Source: Kocuria sp. (GTDB taxonomy: Bacteria; Actinomycetota; Actinomycetes; Actinomycetales; Micrococcaceae). Taken from it: DNA of 64,000 bases. The stretch spans positions 58,134-122,133 of the forward strand of contig NZ_JAUMTZ010000004.1 in NCBI RefSeq assembly GCF_030530945.1. The letters are read 5' to 3'. Shown piece by piece: positions 16,373-24,468 of this stretch (its first letter is position 1; each line of letters starts with the position of its first letter). The position numbers and the translations under genes were made by a program. Below the pieces are notes generated by a model. The model made no database searches and was not told the DNA's origin. It saw only the letters and a program-made list of their open reading frames with translations.

Positions 16373-17148
16373 CAGCGCACACCGCCCCGGGCGTCGTCGG
16401 AGACGATCTCCCCGTCCTTCACGCGCAGCACGCGGTCCGCGGCCTCGGCCACCGTGGGGTCGTGGGTGACCACCACGACGGTCTGGCCCAGTTCGTCCAC
16501 GCAGCGGCGCAGCAGGGCCAGGACCTCGTCCGACGTCGCGGAGTCCAGCGCGCCCGTGGGCTCGTCCGCGATCACCACGTCCGGCTGGGAGAGCAGGGCC
16601 CGTGCGATCGCCACGCGCTGCTGCTGGCCGCCGGACATCTCGTCCGGGCGGTGGCCCAGGCGCTCCGTGATGCCCAGGGTGGCGGCGAGGTCCGTGAGGC
16701 GCCGGCCGTCCACCTTCCGGCCGGCCAGGGACAGCGGCAGCTCGATGTTCTGCCGGGCCGTGAGCGTGGGCACCAGGTTGAACGCCTGGAACACGAAGCC
16801 CACGTGGTCGCGGCGGAAGCGGGTCAGCTGGTCGTCGGAGAGCCCGGCGATGTCCTGACCACCCACGGTGATCCGCGTCTCGGGGTTGCGGTCCGGGGTG
16901 TCCAGGCCCGCGAGGCAGTGGACGAGCGTGGACTTGCCGGAGCCGGAGGGCCCCATGACGGCCACGAACGTGCCCGCGGGAATCTCCAAGCTCACGTCCC
17001 TGAGCGCCTGCACGGCGGTGCCGCCCGTGCCGTACGTGCGGGACACGTGGGCCGCGCTCACGGCAGGGCGGCGGGACGCCCGTTCGGTGGTCTCACCGGC
17101 CCAGGGCGCGGCGGCGGGTGGCTGGTGGAGGGGCTGCGGAGAAGTCAT
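16372..17148 (-). CDS. ABC transporter ATP-binding protein (MacB/LolD-like)
   Basis: A 258-residue ATPase that powers the overlapping permease. Motifs: Walker A GPSGSGKST near residue 66-74, Q-loop in FVFQAFNL, signature LSGGQQQR-type written here as MSGGQQQRVAIARAL, Walker B VVIADEPTGALD and the switch His in VVTHD. The EPTGALDS sequence is typical of the MacB/LolD subfamily. The ATG at 17148 was chosen over two upstream in-frame codons because the earlier residues lack homology. C-terminal Asp-Asp-Ala falls on a GACGACGCC motif. Confidence 0.9.
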   Translation of the reverse strand: MTSPQPLHQPPAAAPWAGETTERASRRPAVSAAHVSRTYGTGGTAVQALRDVSLEIPAGTFVAVMGPSGSGKSTLVHCLAGLDTPDRNPETRITVGGQDIAGLSDDQLTRFRRDHVGFVFQAFNLVPTLTARQNIELPLSLAGRKVDGRRLTDLAATLGITERLGHRPDEMSGGQQQRVAIARALLSQPDVVIADEPTGALDSATSDEVLALLRRCVDELGQTVVVVTHDPTVAEAADRVLRVKDGEIVSDDARGGVR

Positions 17149-17311
17149 GCCCCCACTGTGGCCCCCAGGGGCTCTCCGCCGCATCGGACGGGGGTACCAG
17201 CTTTCCGCCTCTTCGACCCCACCCCGGGCTGACGGGCACCGCAGAACCGCCGGGAAATCCCCTCCGAGAACCCTGCGCACCCACCGGGTCTCATACCGGG
17301 GGATGAGGGTC

Positions 17312-18037
17312 TCAGCCGGGCAGCACCACGCCGGTCTCGTACGCGATCACCACGGCCTGCACCCGGTCACGGGCGCCCAGCTTCGCCAGGATGTGGGACA
17401 CGTGGGTCTTCACGGTGGGCTCGGACAGGAACAGCCGCTGCATGATCTCCCCGTTGGAGCACCCGCCCCCGATCAGCTCGAACACCTCCCGCTCCCGCGC
17501 GGTCAGGCTGCTCAGCCGGGGGTCGCTCCACGGATCCCGCGCCGTCGCAGGGGAAGGCACCGGTGGCGAGGCGACGCCGCCAGGCCCCGCCACCAGGTGG
17601 GACAGCAGCCGCCGCGTGGTGGACGGCGCGATCACGGCGTCCCCGCGGGCCACCGTCCGGATCGCGTCCAGCAGCTCCTCCGGCCGGGCGTCCTTGAGCA
17701 GGAACCCGCTGGCACCGGCGCGGATGGCCTCCAGCGCGTACTCGTCCAGGTCGAACGTGGTCAGCACGATGATCCGGGCGTCCGGGCGCAGCCGCAGGAC
17801 CTCCCTCGTGGCCCCGATCCCGTCCAGCCGCGGCATCCGCACGTCCATGAGGATCACGTCCGGGGCGTCCGGCGCCCCGGCGGTGGCCCGCAGGGAGTCG
17901 ACGGCCGCGGCGCCGTCGCCCACGTCCGCCACCACGGTGAGGTCCGGCTGGGAGTCCACGAGCATGCGGAAGCCGCCGCGCACCAGGGGCTGGTCGTCCA
18001 CGATCAGCACGCGGACGGGTGGGGCGGGTGCCGTCAC
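17312..18037 (-). CDS. Two-component response regulator, NarL/LuxR type
   Basis: A 241-residue regulator. The receiver domain has the acidic pair in VDDQ, the phosphoacceptor Asp in ILMDVRMP near residue 64, the Thr in VLTTFD and Lys in FLLKDA. A linker rich in Pro and Ala leads to a LuxR-type helix-turn-helix (LTAREREVFELI to TVKTHVSHILAKL) at the C-terminus. Its GTG start overlaps the kinase stop by four bases, so the two are translationally coupled. It sits beside the ABC genes and may control them. Confidence 0.92.
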   Translation of the reverse strand: MTAPAPPVRVLIVDDQPLVRGGFRMLVDSQPDLTVVADVGDGAAAVDSLRATAGAPDAPDVILMDVRMPRLDGIGATREVLRLRPDARIIVLTTFDLDEYALEAIRAGASGFLLKDARPEELLDAIRTVARGDAVIAPSTTRRLLSHLVAGPGGVASPPVPSPATARDPWSDPRLSSLTAREREVFELIGGGCSNGEIMQRLFLSEPTVKTHVSHILAKLGARDRVQAVVIAYETGVVLPG

Positions 18038-19236
18038 GGCTGCTCCCCCGAGAGATCGGCGCTCACCAGGAAGACGTCCGCGCGCTCAGGGTGCGGCCCG
18101 GCGGTGAGCGTGCCGCCGTACAGGTCCACGCGTTCGCGCAGTCCCTGCAGGCCGTACCCCCCGCCGGGCGCCCGCGAGGTGGGCGTGGCGCCGTCGTTGC
18201 GGACCTCCACGTGGGACGAGCGCGCGGTGTGCGTCAGCTCCACGCGCACGGACCGGGCGCCCCCTGCGTGCTTGAGCACGTTGGTGAGGGCCTCCTGCAC
18301 CACGCGGTACAGGGTGAGCTGCGCGCCCTGGGAGAGGTGCGGCTCGCCGGCCACCCGGAAGTCCACGGGCACACCTGCCCGGCGCACCGACGCCACGAGG
18401 TCCTCGACCTGCGCCAGCTGCGGGACCGGAGCGGTGCTCGTCTCCTCCTCGGTGCGCAGCACCCCCAGCAGCCTCCGCATCTCGGACAGGGAGCCGCGTG
18501 CCGTCTCCGCGATGGTCCCCAGCGTGTCGACGGCCACGCCGGGCTCCGACGCCGCCGCGTACCGCGCCCCGTCCGCCTGCGCAATCACCACGGACAGCGA
18601 GTGCGCCACCACGTCGTGCATCTCCCGCGCGATCCGCGCCCGCTCGTCCTGCGCGGCCAGGCGCACCTCCTGGTCCCGCTCGACCTCCAGCCGCCGCGCC
18701 CGCTCCTCGAGCTCCTCCCGACGGCGACGCCGCTCGCGCGCCAGGTCTCCCGTGAGGAAGCCCACCGTTGCGAAGGCCGCGGCCAGCACCGCGGAGGTGA
18801 TGCCCACGATGGCCCACTGCCCCGGAGCCGGAGGACCGGACGGCTCCAGGAGCCAACGGCGGCTGGTGAGGCCGAGCACCACGCAGCCGACGAGCGCGGT
18901 GGTGTAGACCCCCCGGCGCGCGGGTCCGGAGGCACGGGAGGCCACGGTGTGCAGGACGCACGGCACGGCCCACAGGCACAGGTCGATGGCGGCCACGTTG
19001 AAGATGAGCAGGGCGGCGAGAGCCAGCCCTCCCACCGCGTAGGCGGTGGCAACGGGTGCGGCCTTGCGGAAGTACAGCGGCACGGCGCACACCGCGGTGC
19101 ACCACGGTGTCACACCGTCCCCGTTCACGGCTCCGAAGAGGATGAACGTCAGGGCGATCCCCAGGCTCATGAGAACCGCGTTGCTCCGGTGGGGGTGCCG
19201 TTCGGCCCAGCGGGCCAGTCGAATGTGCGCAGCCAT
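18034..19236 (-). CDS. Two-component sensor histidine kinase (HPK7/DesK-like)
   Basis: A 400-residue kinase. The N-terminal half has about five to six membrane segments with short loops, so it probably senses inside the membrane. A basic coiled helix (RERRRRREELEERARRLEVE) links to the HisKA_3 dimerisation helix with the phosphoacceptor His in REMHDVVAHS near residue 210. The HATPase domain shows the N-box EALTNVLKHA and the G-box GYGLQGLRERV. It should phosphorylate the overlapping response regulator. ATG at 19236 chosen; an upstream in-frame ATG would add 14 residues. Confidence 0.9.
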   Translation of the reverse strand: MAAHIRLARWAERHPHRSNAVLMSLGIALTFILFGAVNGDGVTPWCTAVCAVPLYFRKAAPVATAYAVGGLALAALLIFNVAAIDLCLWAVPCVLHTVASRASGPARRGVYTTALVGCVVLGLTSRRWLLEPSGPPAPGQWAIVGITSAVLAAAFATVGFLTGDLARERRRRREELEERARRLEVERDQEVRLAAQDERARIAREMHDVVAHSLSVVIAQADGARYAAASEPGVAVDTLGTIAETARGSLSEMRRLLGVLRTEEETSTAPVPQLAQVEDLVASVRRAGVPVDFRVAGEPHLSQGAQLTLYRVVQEALTNVLKHAGGARSVRVELTHTARSSHVEVRNDGATPTSRAPGGGYGLQGLRERVDLYGGTLTAGPHPERADVFLVSADLSGEQP

Positions 19237-19376
19237 GTTCCGCCCAGGGTATCCAGGACCCGGCCGGAGGGGCATCATGCCGTGGGACGATCTCAGCGCG
19301 CGGAGGGCGCGGGTGCCGCGGCGGCGTCGACCGCGGCGCGTCCCCGCTTACGAACCGTAACGCACGCCACAGCATC

Positions 19377-19407
19377 TTGCAGTTACTGCAAAATTGCAGT
19401 TACTGTC
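19377..19407 (+). promoter_or_regulatory. Promoter and tandem operators of the TetR gene, leaderless
   Basis: TTGCAG (19377-19382) and TACTGT (19401-19406) form a -35/-10 pair with an 18-bp spacer. Transcription would begin close to the GTG at 19414, and no Shine-Dalgarno box exists, so the message is probably leaderless. A perfect 15-bp palindrome (19377-19391, 7-bp arms, 1-bp centre) covers the -35, and a second imperfect copy (19394-19407) covers the -10. The 17-bp register suggests two dimers of the encoded TetR. Confidence 0.55.
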
Positions 19408-19413
19408 ATCACC

Positions 19414-20112
19414 GTGCCCTCACTGAACTGTCCTCCGCTGCCCTCCGACGGGCGGAGCAAGCTGCGCGCCACCACCCGGCAGCGGATCCTGGACGCCGCG
19501 GAGGAGCTGGTCCTCGAGGAAGGCCCTGCCGGTCTGCGCACCAAGGACCTGGTGGCCCGCTCGGGCGTCTCGGAGCGGACCATCTTCAACCACTTCGAGA
19601 GCATCGAGGCCACGGCCCTGGCACGCATCGAGGACTACCTGATCCCCCTGTTCTGCGACCTGGAGATCCCCGCCGACGCCCCCGTGGGGCAGCTGCCCGC
19701 GATCGTCCGCCAGCAGCTGCTGGCGAACCTCTCGGACGCCGCGGGCCAGGAGCAGCTGGCGGGCTTCATCCGGCTGGCGGCCGCGCTGGCCTCCTCCTCC
19801 GGGGAGGTGCTCACCCGGCACGTGCTGATCACCCTCACGGGCATGGGCCGCGCCGCGGCGGACCGCGCGGAGGCCCAGCACCCGGAGCTGAGCATGGACG
19901 ACCGACTGGCCCTGCGGCTCTTCACCAACAACCTGGCGATCGCCACGGCCTTCGGGCTGGCCCGGGGCGCGCTCACCCTGCTCCCCGGGGACGAGGCGGA
20001 GGAACCCGGGGGCGTGGAGGAGATGCTCTCCCACCTCCCGGACGTGGCCACCTTCGTCCCCCACATCACGTGGGCCTACGACCAGGTCAGCGCGGGAGCA
20101 CCGCAGCTGTGA
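19414..20112 (+). CDS. TetR-family transcriptional regulator of the MMPL transporter
   Basis: A 232-residue TetR protein. After a short tail, the helix-turn-helix runs TRQRILDAAEELVLEEG to GVSERTIFNHFESIEAT (about residues 20-65). The C-terminal domain ends in a Trp/Tyr-containing helix. The GTG start is chosen because the frame has no earlier plausible start inside the promoter and -10 spacing predicts transcription beginning there. Gene order with the MMPL transporter 81 bp downstream on the same strand suggests an autoregulated operon. Confidence 0.85.
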   Translation: MPSLNCPPLPSDGRSKLRATTRQRILDAAEELVLEEGPAGLRTKDLVARSGVSERTIFNHFESIEATALARIEDYLIPLFCDLEIPADAPVGQLPAIVRQQLLANLSDAAGQEQLAGFIRLAAALASSSGEVLTRHVLITLTGMGRAAADRAEAQHPELSMDDRLALRLFTNNLAIATAFGLARGALTLLPGDEAEEPGGVEEMLSHLPDVATFVPHITWAYDQVSAGAPQL

Positions 20113-20193
20113 CCCGCGCGCCGTGGCACGGCGCGCACCCCAGATCTTCCCACCGACCGTTCCGCACCACCGACGACGAACAGTAAGAGAGCA

Positions 20194-22707
20194 ATGGCTA
20201 AATTCCTCCACACCCTGGGCGGTTTCGCCGCCCGAAAGTCCTGGGTGGTCATCGGTGCCTGGCTCGTGATCCTGCTGGCCCTGGGCGGCGCGTTCGCCGC
20301 GTTCAAGGGCGAGCTGAGCAACAACATCACGATCCCGGGCACCAAGGCCGCCCAGGTCCAGGACGACCTCAGCGGCAAGTTCGACGTGAACTCGGACGCC
20401 GGCCAGGGGCAGGCGATCGTCTCCACCGAGGACGGCGGCAAGATCACGGACCAGCAGAAGCAGGCCGTGGCGGACACCCTGAAGAAGGTGGACGACGTCC
20501 AGGACGTGGACTCCACCATGGACCCGTTCGCCCAGCAGAAGCAGGTGGACGAGGGCAGGCAGAAGCTGGAGGACGCCAAGCAGCAGCTCACGAGCGGCAC
20601 CCAGCAGCTCGACGCCGCCCAGAAGCAGCTCGACGGCGCCCGCTCCCAGATCCCCGCGAACGCCCCGGCATCGGCCACCAGGCAGCTCGACGAGCAGCAG
20701 GCCACGCTGGACCAGAAGCGCTCCGAGCTGGAGTCCGGCTCGAAGGACCTGGACCGCAACGAGCGCAAGCTGGACCTGACGAGCGACTACAGGACCATCT
20801 CCGAGGACGGCACCACCGCCCTCACCAGCGTCACGTTCACCAAGGAGATCAACGAGATCTCCCCGGACACCCTCGCCGAGATCCGCTCCATCTTCCAGGA
20901 CGCGGACCTGCACGGGCTGAACGTGGAGTTCGACCAGAACCTCGAGGGCATGCACGAGATGGGCGTGACCTCCGAGATCATCGGCATGGTGATCGCGCTG
21001 ATCGTGCTGCTGATCATGCTGGGCACGTTCGTGGCCGCGGGTCTGCCCATCCTCATGGCCGTGGTGGGCGTGGGCGGGGCGTACCTGGGCGCGTTCGCAC
21101 TCTCCAACGTGGTGGACATGAACTCCTCCACCCCCGCACTGGGCTCCATGCTGGGCCTGGCCGTGGGCATCGACTACTCCCTGTTCATCATCAACCGCCA
21201 CCGCAACAACCTCTCGCGCGGCATGGGGATGAAGGAGTCCATCGCGCTGGCCACGGGCACCAGCGGCAACGCGGTGCTCTTCGCGGGCACCACCGTAATC
21301 ATCGCCCTGCTCGCGCTGAACGTGGTGGGCATCCCGTTCCTGTCCGTGATGGGCAACGTGGCCGCGTTCGCCGTGCTCATGGCCGTGGCCGTGGCCGTGT
21401 CCCTCACCCCGGCCATGCTGGGCATCATCGGACACCGCATCGTCCCACGACGCCGCTGGGAGGCCATCCAGCGCCGCACCCGGCTGCGCGAGCAGGCCGA
21501 CCACACCGGCGCCGCCGGTCACACCGCGGACCGGGCGCACGCCCTGCACGAGGAGCAGGAGACCACCCCTCGCGGCTGGCTCAGGGTGGTGCTGAAGTCC
21601 CCCGTGGTGACCATCCTCGCGACCGTCGCCGTGCTCGGGATCATCGCCATCCCCATGGGCCAGCTGCGCCTGGGCCTGCCGGACGGCGGCAGCCAGAGCA
21701 AGGACTCGGGCGCGTACAAGACCTACCAGATCGTGCAGGACAAGTTCGGGGCCGGCCGCAACGGGCCCGTGATCGCCGCCGCGTACCTGCCGGACGGGAC
21801 CACCAAGGACCAGGCCCAGGACCTGGAGGTGGACCTGGGCGAGCAGCTGCGGGACCAGCAGAACGTTGCCGCCGTGGTGCCCGCGGGCATCGCCAAGGAC
21901 AACTCCATGCTGCTGTACCAGGTGATCCCGGAGGAGGGCCCCAGCGCGGAGTCCACCACCAGCCTGGTGAACGACCTGCGCGCCCTGAAGCTGGACACCC
22001 CCCGGGGTGAGGCCACGTTCGGCGTGACCGGTCAGACCGCCATGAACATCGACATCTCCGAGAACCTGCTGAAGGTGCTGCCCGTGTACCTGGGCATCGT
22101 GGTGGGGCTGTCACTGATCGTGCTGATCCTGGTGTTCCGCTCCATCTGGGTGCCCCTCACCGCCACGGTGGGCTTCCTGTTCTCGCTGCTCGCGGCGTTC
22201 GGTGCCACCGTCGCCGTGTTCCAGTGGGGCTGGGCGGGCTCGCTGTTCAACGTGACGCAGCCCGGGCCCATCCTGAGCTTCCTGCCCATCCTGGCCGTGG
22301 GCATCCTCTTCGGCCTGGCCATGGACTACCAGATGTTCCTGGTCTCGGCCATGCGCGAGGCGTTCAGCCACGGGCGGGACGGGAAGACCTCCGTGGTGGT
22401 GGGCTACAGCCACAGCGCCCGGGTGGTCGTGGCGGCCGCGCTCATCATGACCGGCGTGTTCATGGGCTTCGTGTTCAGCGGGGATCCCATGATCGCGTCC
22501 ATCGGGTTCGTGCTCTCCGCAGGCGTGCTGTTCGACGCCTTCGTGGTGCGCATGACGCTCATCCCCGCGGTCATGCACCTGCTGGGCGACAGGGCCTGGT
22601 GGTTCCCGCGGTGGCTGGACCGCATCGTCCCGGACGTGGACGTGGAGGGCGCCTCTCTGGAGCGCTCCACCCACGGCCGCCACGGCGGGGCCGGCTCGGC
22701 GGCCTGA
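20194..22707 (+). CDS. MMPL-family RND transporter
   Basis: An 837-residue RND-superfamily transporter of the actinobacterial MMPL type with twelve expected membrane helices in two halves. Both halves carry the proton-relay Asp-Tyr motif (AVGIDYSLF near residue 328, GLAMDYQMF near 709). The first extracytoplasmic domain contains a long Gln/Lys/Asp-rich heptad stretch at about residues 110-190 predicted to form a coiled coil, unusual for the family core. MMPL proteins export lipids, lipopeptides or drugs; with a TetR partner, inducible efflux is likely. Start ATG with AAGAGAG upstream. Confidence 0.9.
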   Translation: MAKFLHTLGGFAARKSWVVIGAWLVILLALGGAFAAFKGELSNNITIPGTKAAQVQDDLSGKFDVNSDAGQGQAIVSTEDGGKITDQQKQAVADTLKKVDDVQDVDSTMDPFAQQKQVDEGRQKLEDAKQQLTSGTQQLDAAQKQLDGARSQIPANAPASATRQLDEQQATLDQKRSELESGSKDLDRNERKLDLTSDYRTISEDGTTALTSVTFTKEINEISPDTLAEIRSIFQDADLHGLNVEFDQNLEGMHEMGVTSEIIGMVIALIVLLIMLGTFVAAGLPILMAVVGVGGAYLGAFALSNVVDMNSSTPALGSMLGLAVGIDYSLFIINRHRNNLSRGMGMKESIALATGTSGNAVLFAGTTVIIALLALNVVGIPFLSVMGNVAAFAVLMAVAVAVSLTPAMLGIIGHRIVPRRRWEAIQRRTRLREQADHTGAAGHTADRAHALHEEQETTPRGWLRVVLKSPVVTILATVAVLGIIAIPMGQLRLGLPDGGSQSKDSGAYKTYQIVQDKFGAGRNGPVIAAAYLPDGTTKDQAQDLEVDLGEQLRDQQNVAAVVPAGIAKDNSMLLYQVIPEEGPSAESTTSLVNDLRALKLDTPRGEATFGVTGQTAMNIDISENLLKVLPVYLGIVVGLSLIVLILVFRSIWVPLTATVGFLFSLLAAFGATVAVFQWGWAGSLFNVTQPGPILSFLPILAVGILFGLAMDYQMFLVSAMREAFSHGRDGKTSVVVGYSHSARVVVAAALIMTGVFMGFVFSGDPMIASIGFVLSAGVLFDAFVVRMTLIPAVMHLLGDRAWWFPRWLDRIVPDVDVEGASLERSTHGRHGGAGSAA

Positions 22708-22744
22708 CCCGCCCCCACACAGAGAGCCGTGGGGGGGGCACCGC

Positions 22745-22775
22745 CACCCGGCGGGGGGCGGGCCCCCGCCGGGTG
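22745..22775 (+). terminator. G/C-tract hairpin, probable terminator of the MMPL gene
   Basis: A 13-bp stem (22745-22757 with 22763-22775) on a 5-nt loop, 38 bp past the MMPL stop. It sits inside a stretch (22731-22835) with G-runs of 8 and 10 and repeated CCCGGCGGGGG-like units that allow several alternative hairpins. Confidence 0.6.
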
Positions 22776-22888
22776 TGGTGCGCGCGGCGCGGGGCCCCGC
22801 CCCCCGCCGGGGGGGGGGGCCCGCCCCACGGCCGTGTGTGCTGCGCGCGGTGGGCTCCGGGCCCAGCACGCGCACGGTCAGGTGCGGG

Positions 22889-23392
22889 TCAGCGGAACCA
22901 CTGGGTGGGCGGTCCGACGGTGAGCAGCACCGAGAACAGCGCCGCCACGAACGCCACCAGGACCACACCGGAGAGCAGGGGCCAGCGCAGGATCACGGCC
23001 AGCAGCCTCTCGGCCGGGGTGCGTGCCGTCTGCCGCCCGGTCGTTCCACCCGCAGTCGGGGCCGAGGCCGGGGCGCCCGCCGGAGCCACGCGCCACGCAT
23101 CCGCGAGCAGACCCCTGCGTTCCACGCCCCGCTCGAACGGGACCGTGGCGAACGGGACGACGGACAGCACGAGCCCCAGCACGCCGGTCCGGGCGGGCCA
23201 GCGGCGGTCGGTCCAGACCACCACGGTGGACACGCAGTAGCCCAGGAACACGAAACCGTGGGCCCCGCCCGCCATACGGACGGGCACGTCTCCCAGGCCC
23301 AGGAGGTGCTTGCCCACCATGCCCAGCACGAGCAGTCCCCAGGTGACGGCCTCGGCACCGGCCGCCACCCGGTACAGGATGCGCGGGCTCAC
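22889..23392 (-). CDS. DUF3817-family membrane protein
   Basis: A 167-residue membrane protein. The body (YRVAAGAEAVTWGLLVLGMVGKH, then GGAHGFVFLGYC and the Pro-Phe segment) matches DUF3817, a small actinobacterial family with three to four helices and no known role. A variable Ala/Pro linker of about 40 residues separates the last helix. The GTG start overlaps the stop of the upstream CBS-domain gene by four bases, so the three minus-strand genes form an operon. Confidence 0.8.
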   Translation of the reverse strand: MSPRILYRVAAGAEAVTWGLLVLGMVGKHLLGLGDVPVRMAGGAHGFVFLGYCVSTVVVWTDRRWPARTGVLGLVLSVVPFATVPFERGVERRGLLADAWRVAPAGAPASAPTAGGTTGRQTARTPAERLLAVILRWPLLSGVVLVAFVAALFSVLLTVGPPTQWFR

Positions 23393-24468
23393 GCGGCGGG
23401 TTCCTGGTCCGCCTTGCTGGTGGCGTCCCGGACCTCGCCCACGAGCTCCTCGAGGACGTCCTCGAGCGCCACGATGTAGACGGACTCGTCCGTGGTGCGC
23501 GAGTCACGGGCCACCTCGCCGAGCAGCGCGAAGTGGGCACCCTTGGCCTGCATGGTGCGGGTGACCTTGCGCAGCTTGTCCTGCGGGGACACCCGCGCGA
23601 AGCGACGGATGATCGCGGCGGGGATCGGCCGGTTGCGGGCGAGCTCGGGCAGGCCCAGCACGTCCTTGGCGTGGATGTAGCCCATGAGCCGCTCGTCCCG
23701 GTCCTGCACGGGGAACCGCGAGTAGCCGGTCTCCGCGCAGATCTTCTCCACGTCCGCCACCGTCACGGTGGAGACCACCGTGCGCATGCTGGTCAGGGGG
23801 ATCGCCAGGTTCTCCGCGGTCTTGTTCTCGAAGTTCAGGGCACCCGTGAGCAGCTTGATCTCGTCGTTGTCCAGCAGCCCCTCCCGCCCGGACTCCGCCA
23901 CGAAACCGCGGACGTCGTCCGAGGTGAACGCGGAGGCAACCTCGTCCTTGGGCTCCACCTTGAAGAACCAGCGCACCAGGTGGTTGGCGCACTCGTTCAT
24001 GATCCAGATGAACGGGCGGAACACCACGGTGAAGCCGTGCAGCGCCGGGCCCAGGACCTGGGCGGCGCGGCTGGGCACCGCGATCGCGATGTTCTTGGGG
24101 ACCATCTCGCCCAGGATCATGTGCAGCAGGGTCACGATCAGCAGTGCGATCACCAGGGAGATGGGATGCAGCAGCGACTCGGGAACGCCCAGGTGCTCCA
24201 TGGGCACCTCGATGAGGTGGGCGATCGCGGGCTCACCCACGGCGCCGATCAGCAGGGAGCACGCGGTGATGCCCAGCTGGGTGGCGGCGAGGGACGTGGA
24301 GACGTTCTCGATGCCCTTGAGGGCGTACTTGGCGGACTGGGAGCCGTCCGCGGCCTGCGGCTCCAGCTGGTCGCGGCGGGCCGAGACCACGGCGAACTCG
24401 CTGGCCACGAAGAACGCGTTGCCCACCAGCAGGAGCAGAAGAATGATGATGGCCACGCTGCTGTTCAT
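23389..24468 (-). CDS. CNNM/CorC-type hemolysin-family membrane protein with CBS domains
   Basis: A 359-residue protein: DUF21 transmembrane domain with about four helices (residues 1-190), then a pair of CBS domains (about 205-330). The C-terminal CorC_HlyC domain found in longer homologues is absent. Family members are linked to Mg(II) or Co(II) homeostasis; the hemolysin label is historical. ATG overlaps the stop of the preceding paralogue by four bases, and a GAGGGG box lies upstream. It may form a hetero-oligomer with that paralogue. Confidence 0.88.
   Translation of the reverse strand: MNSSVAIIILLLLLVGNAFFVASEFAVVSARRDQLEPQAADGSQSAKYALKGIENVSTSLAATQLGITACSLLIGAVGEPAIAHLIEVPMEHLGVPESLLHPISLVIALLIVTLLHMILGEMVPKNIAIAVPSRAAQVLGPALHGFTVVFRPFIWIMNECANHLVRWFFKVEPKDEVASAFTSDDVRGFVAESGREGLLDNDEIKLLTGALNFENKTAENLAIPLTSMRTVVSTVTVADVEKICAETGYSRFPVQDRDERLMGYIHAKDVLGLPELARNRPIPAAIIRRFARVSPQDKLRKVTRTMQAKGAHFALLGEVARDSRTTDESVYIVALEDVLEELVGEVRDATSKADQEPAA

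Noticed and set aside
13826..16858. A 1010-residue plus-strand frame over the ABC transporter genes
   Set aside because: Composition is that of an antisense frame (Gly, His, Gln, Arg runs), and both minus-strand genes have complete motifs and proper starts.
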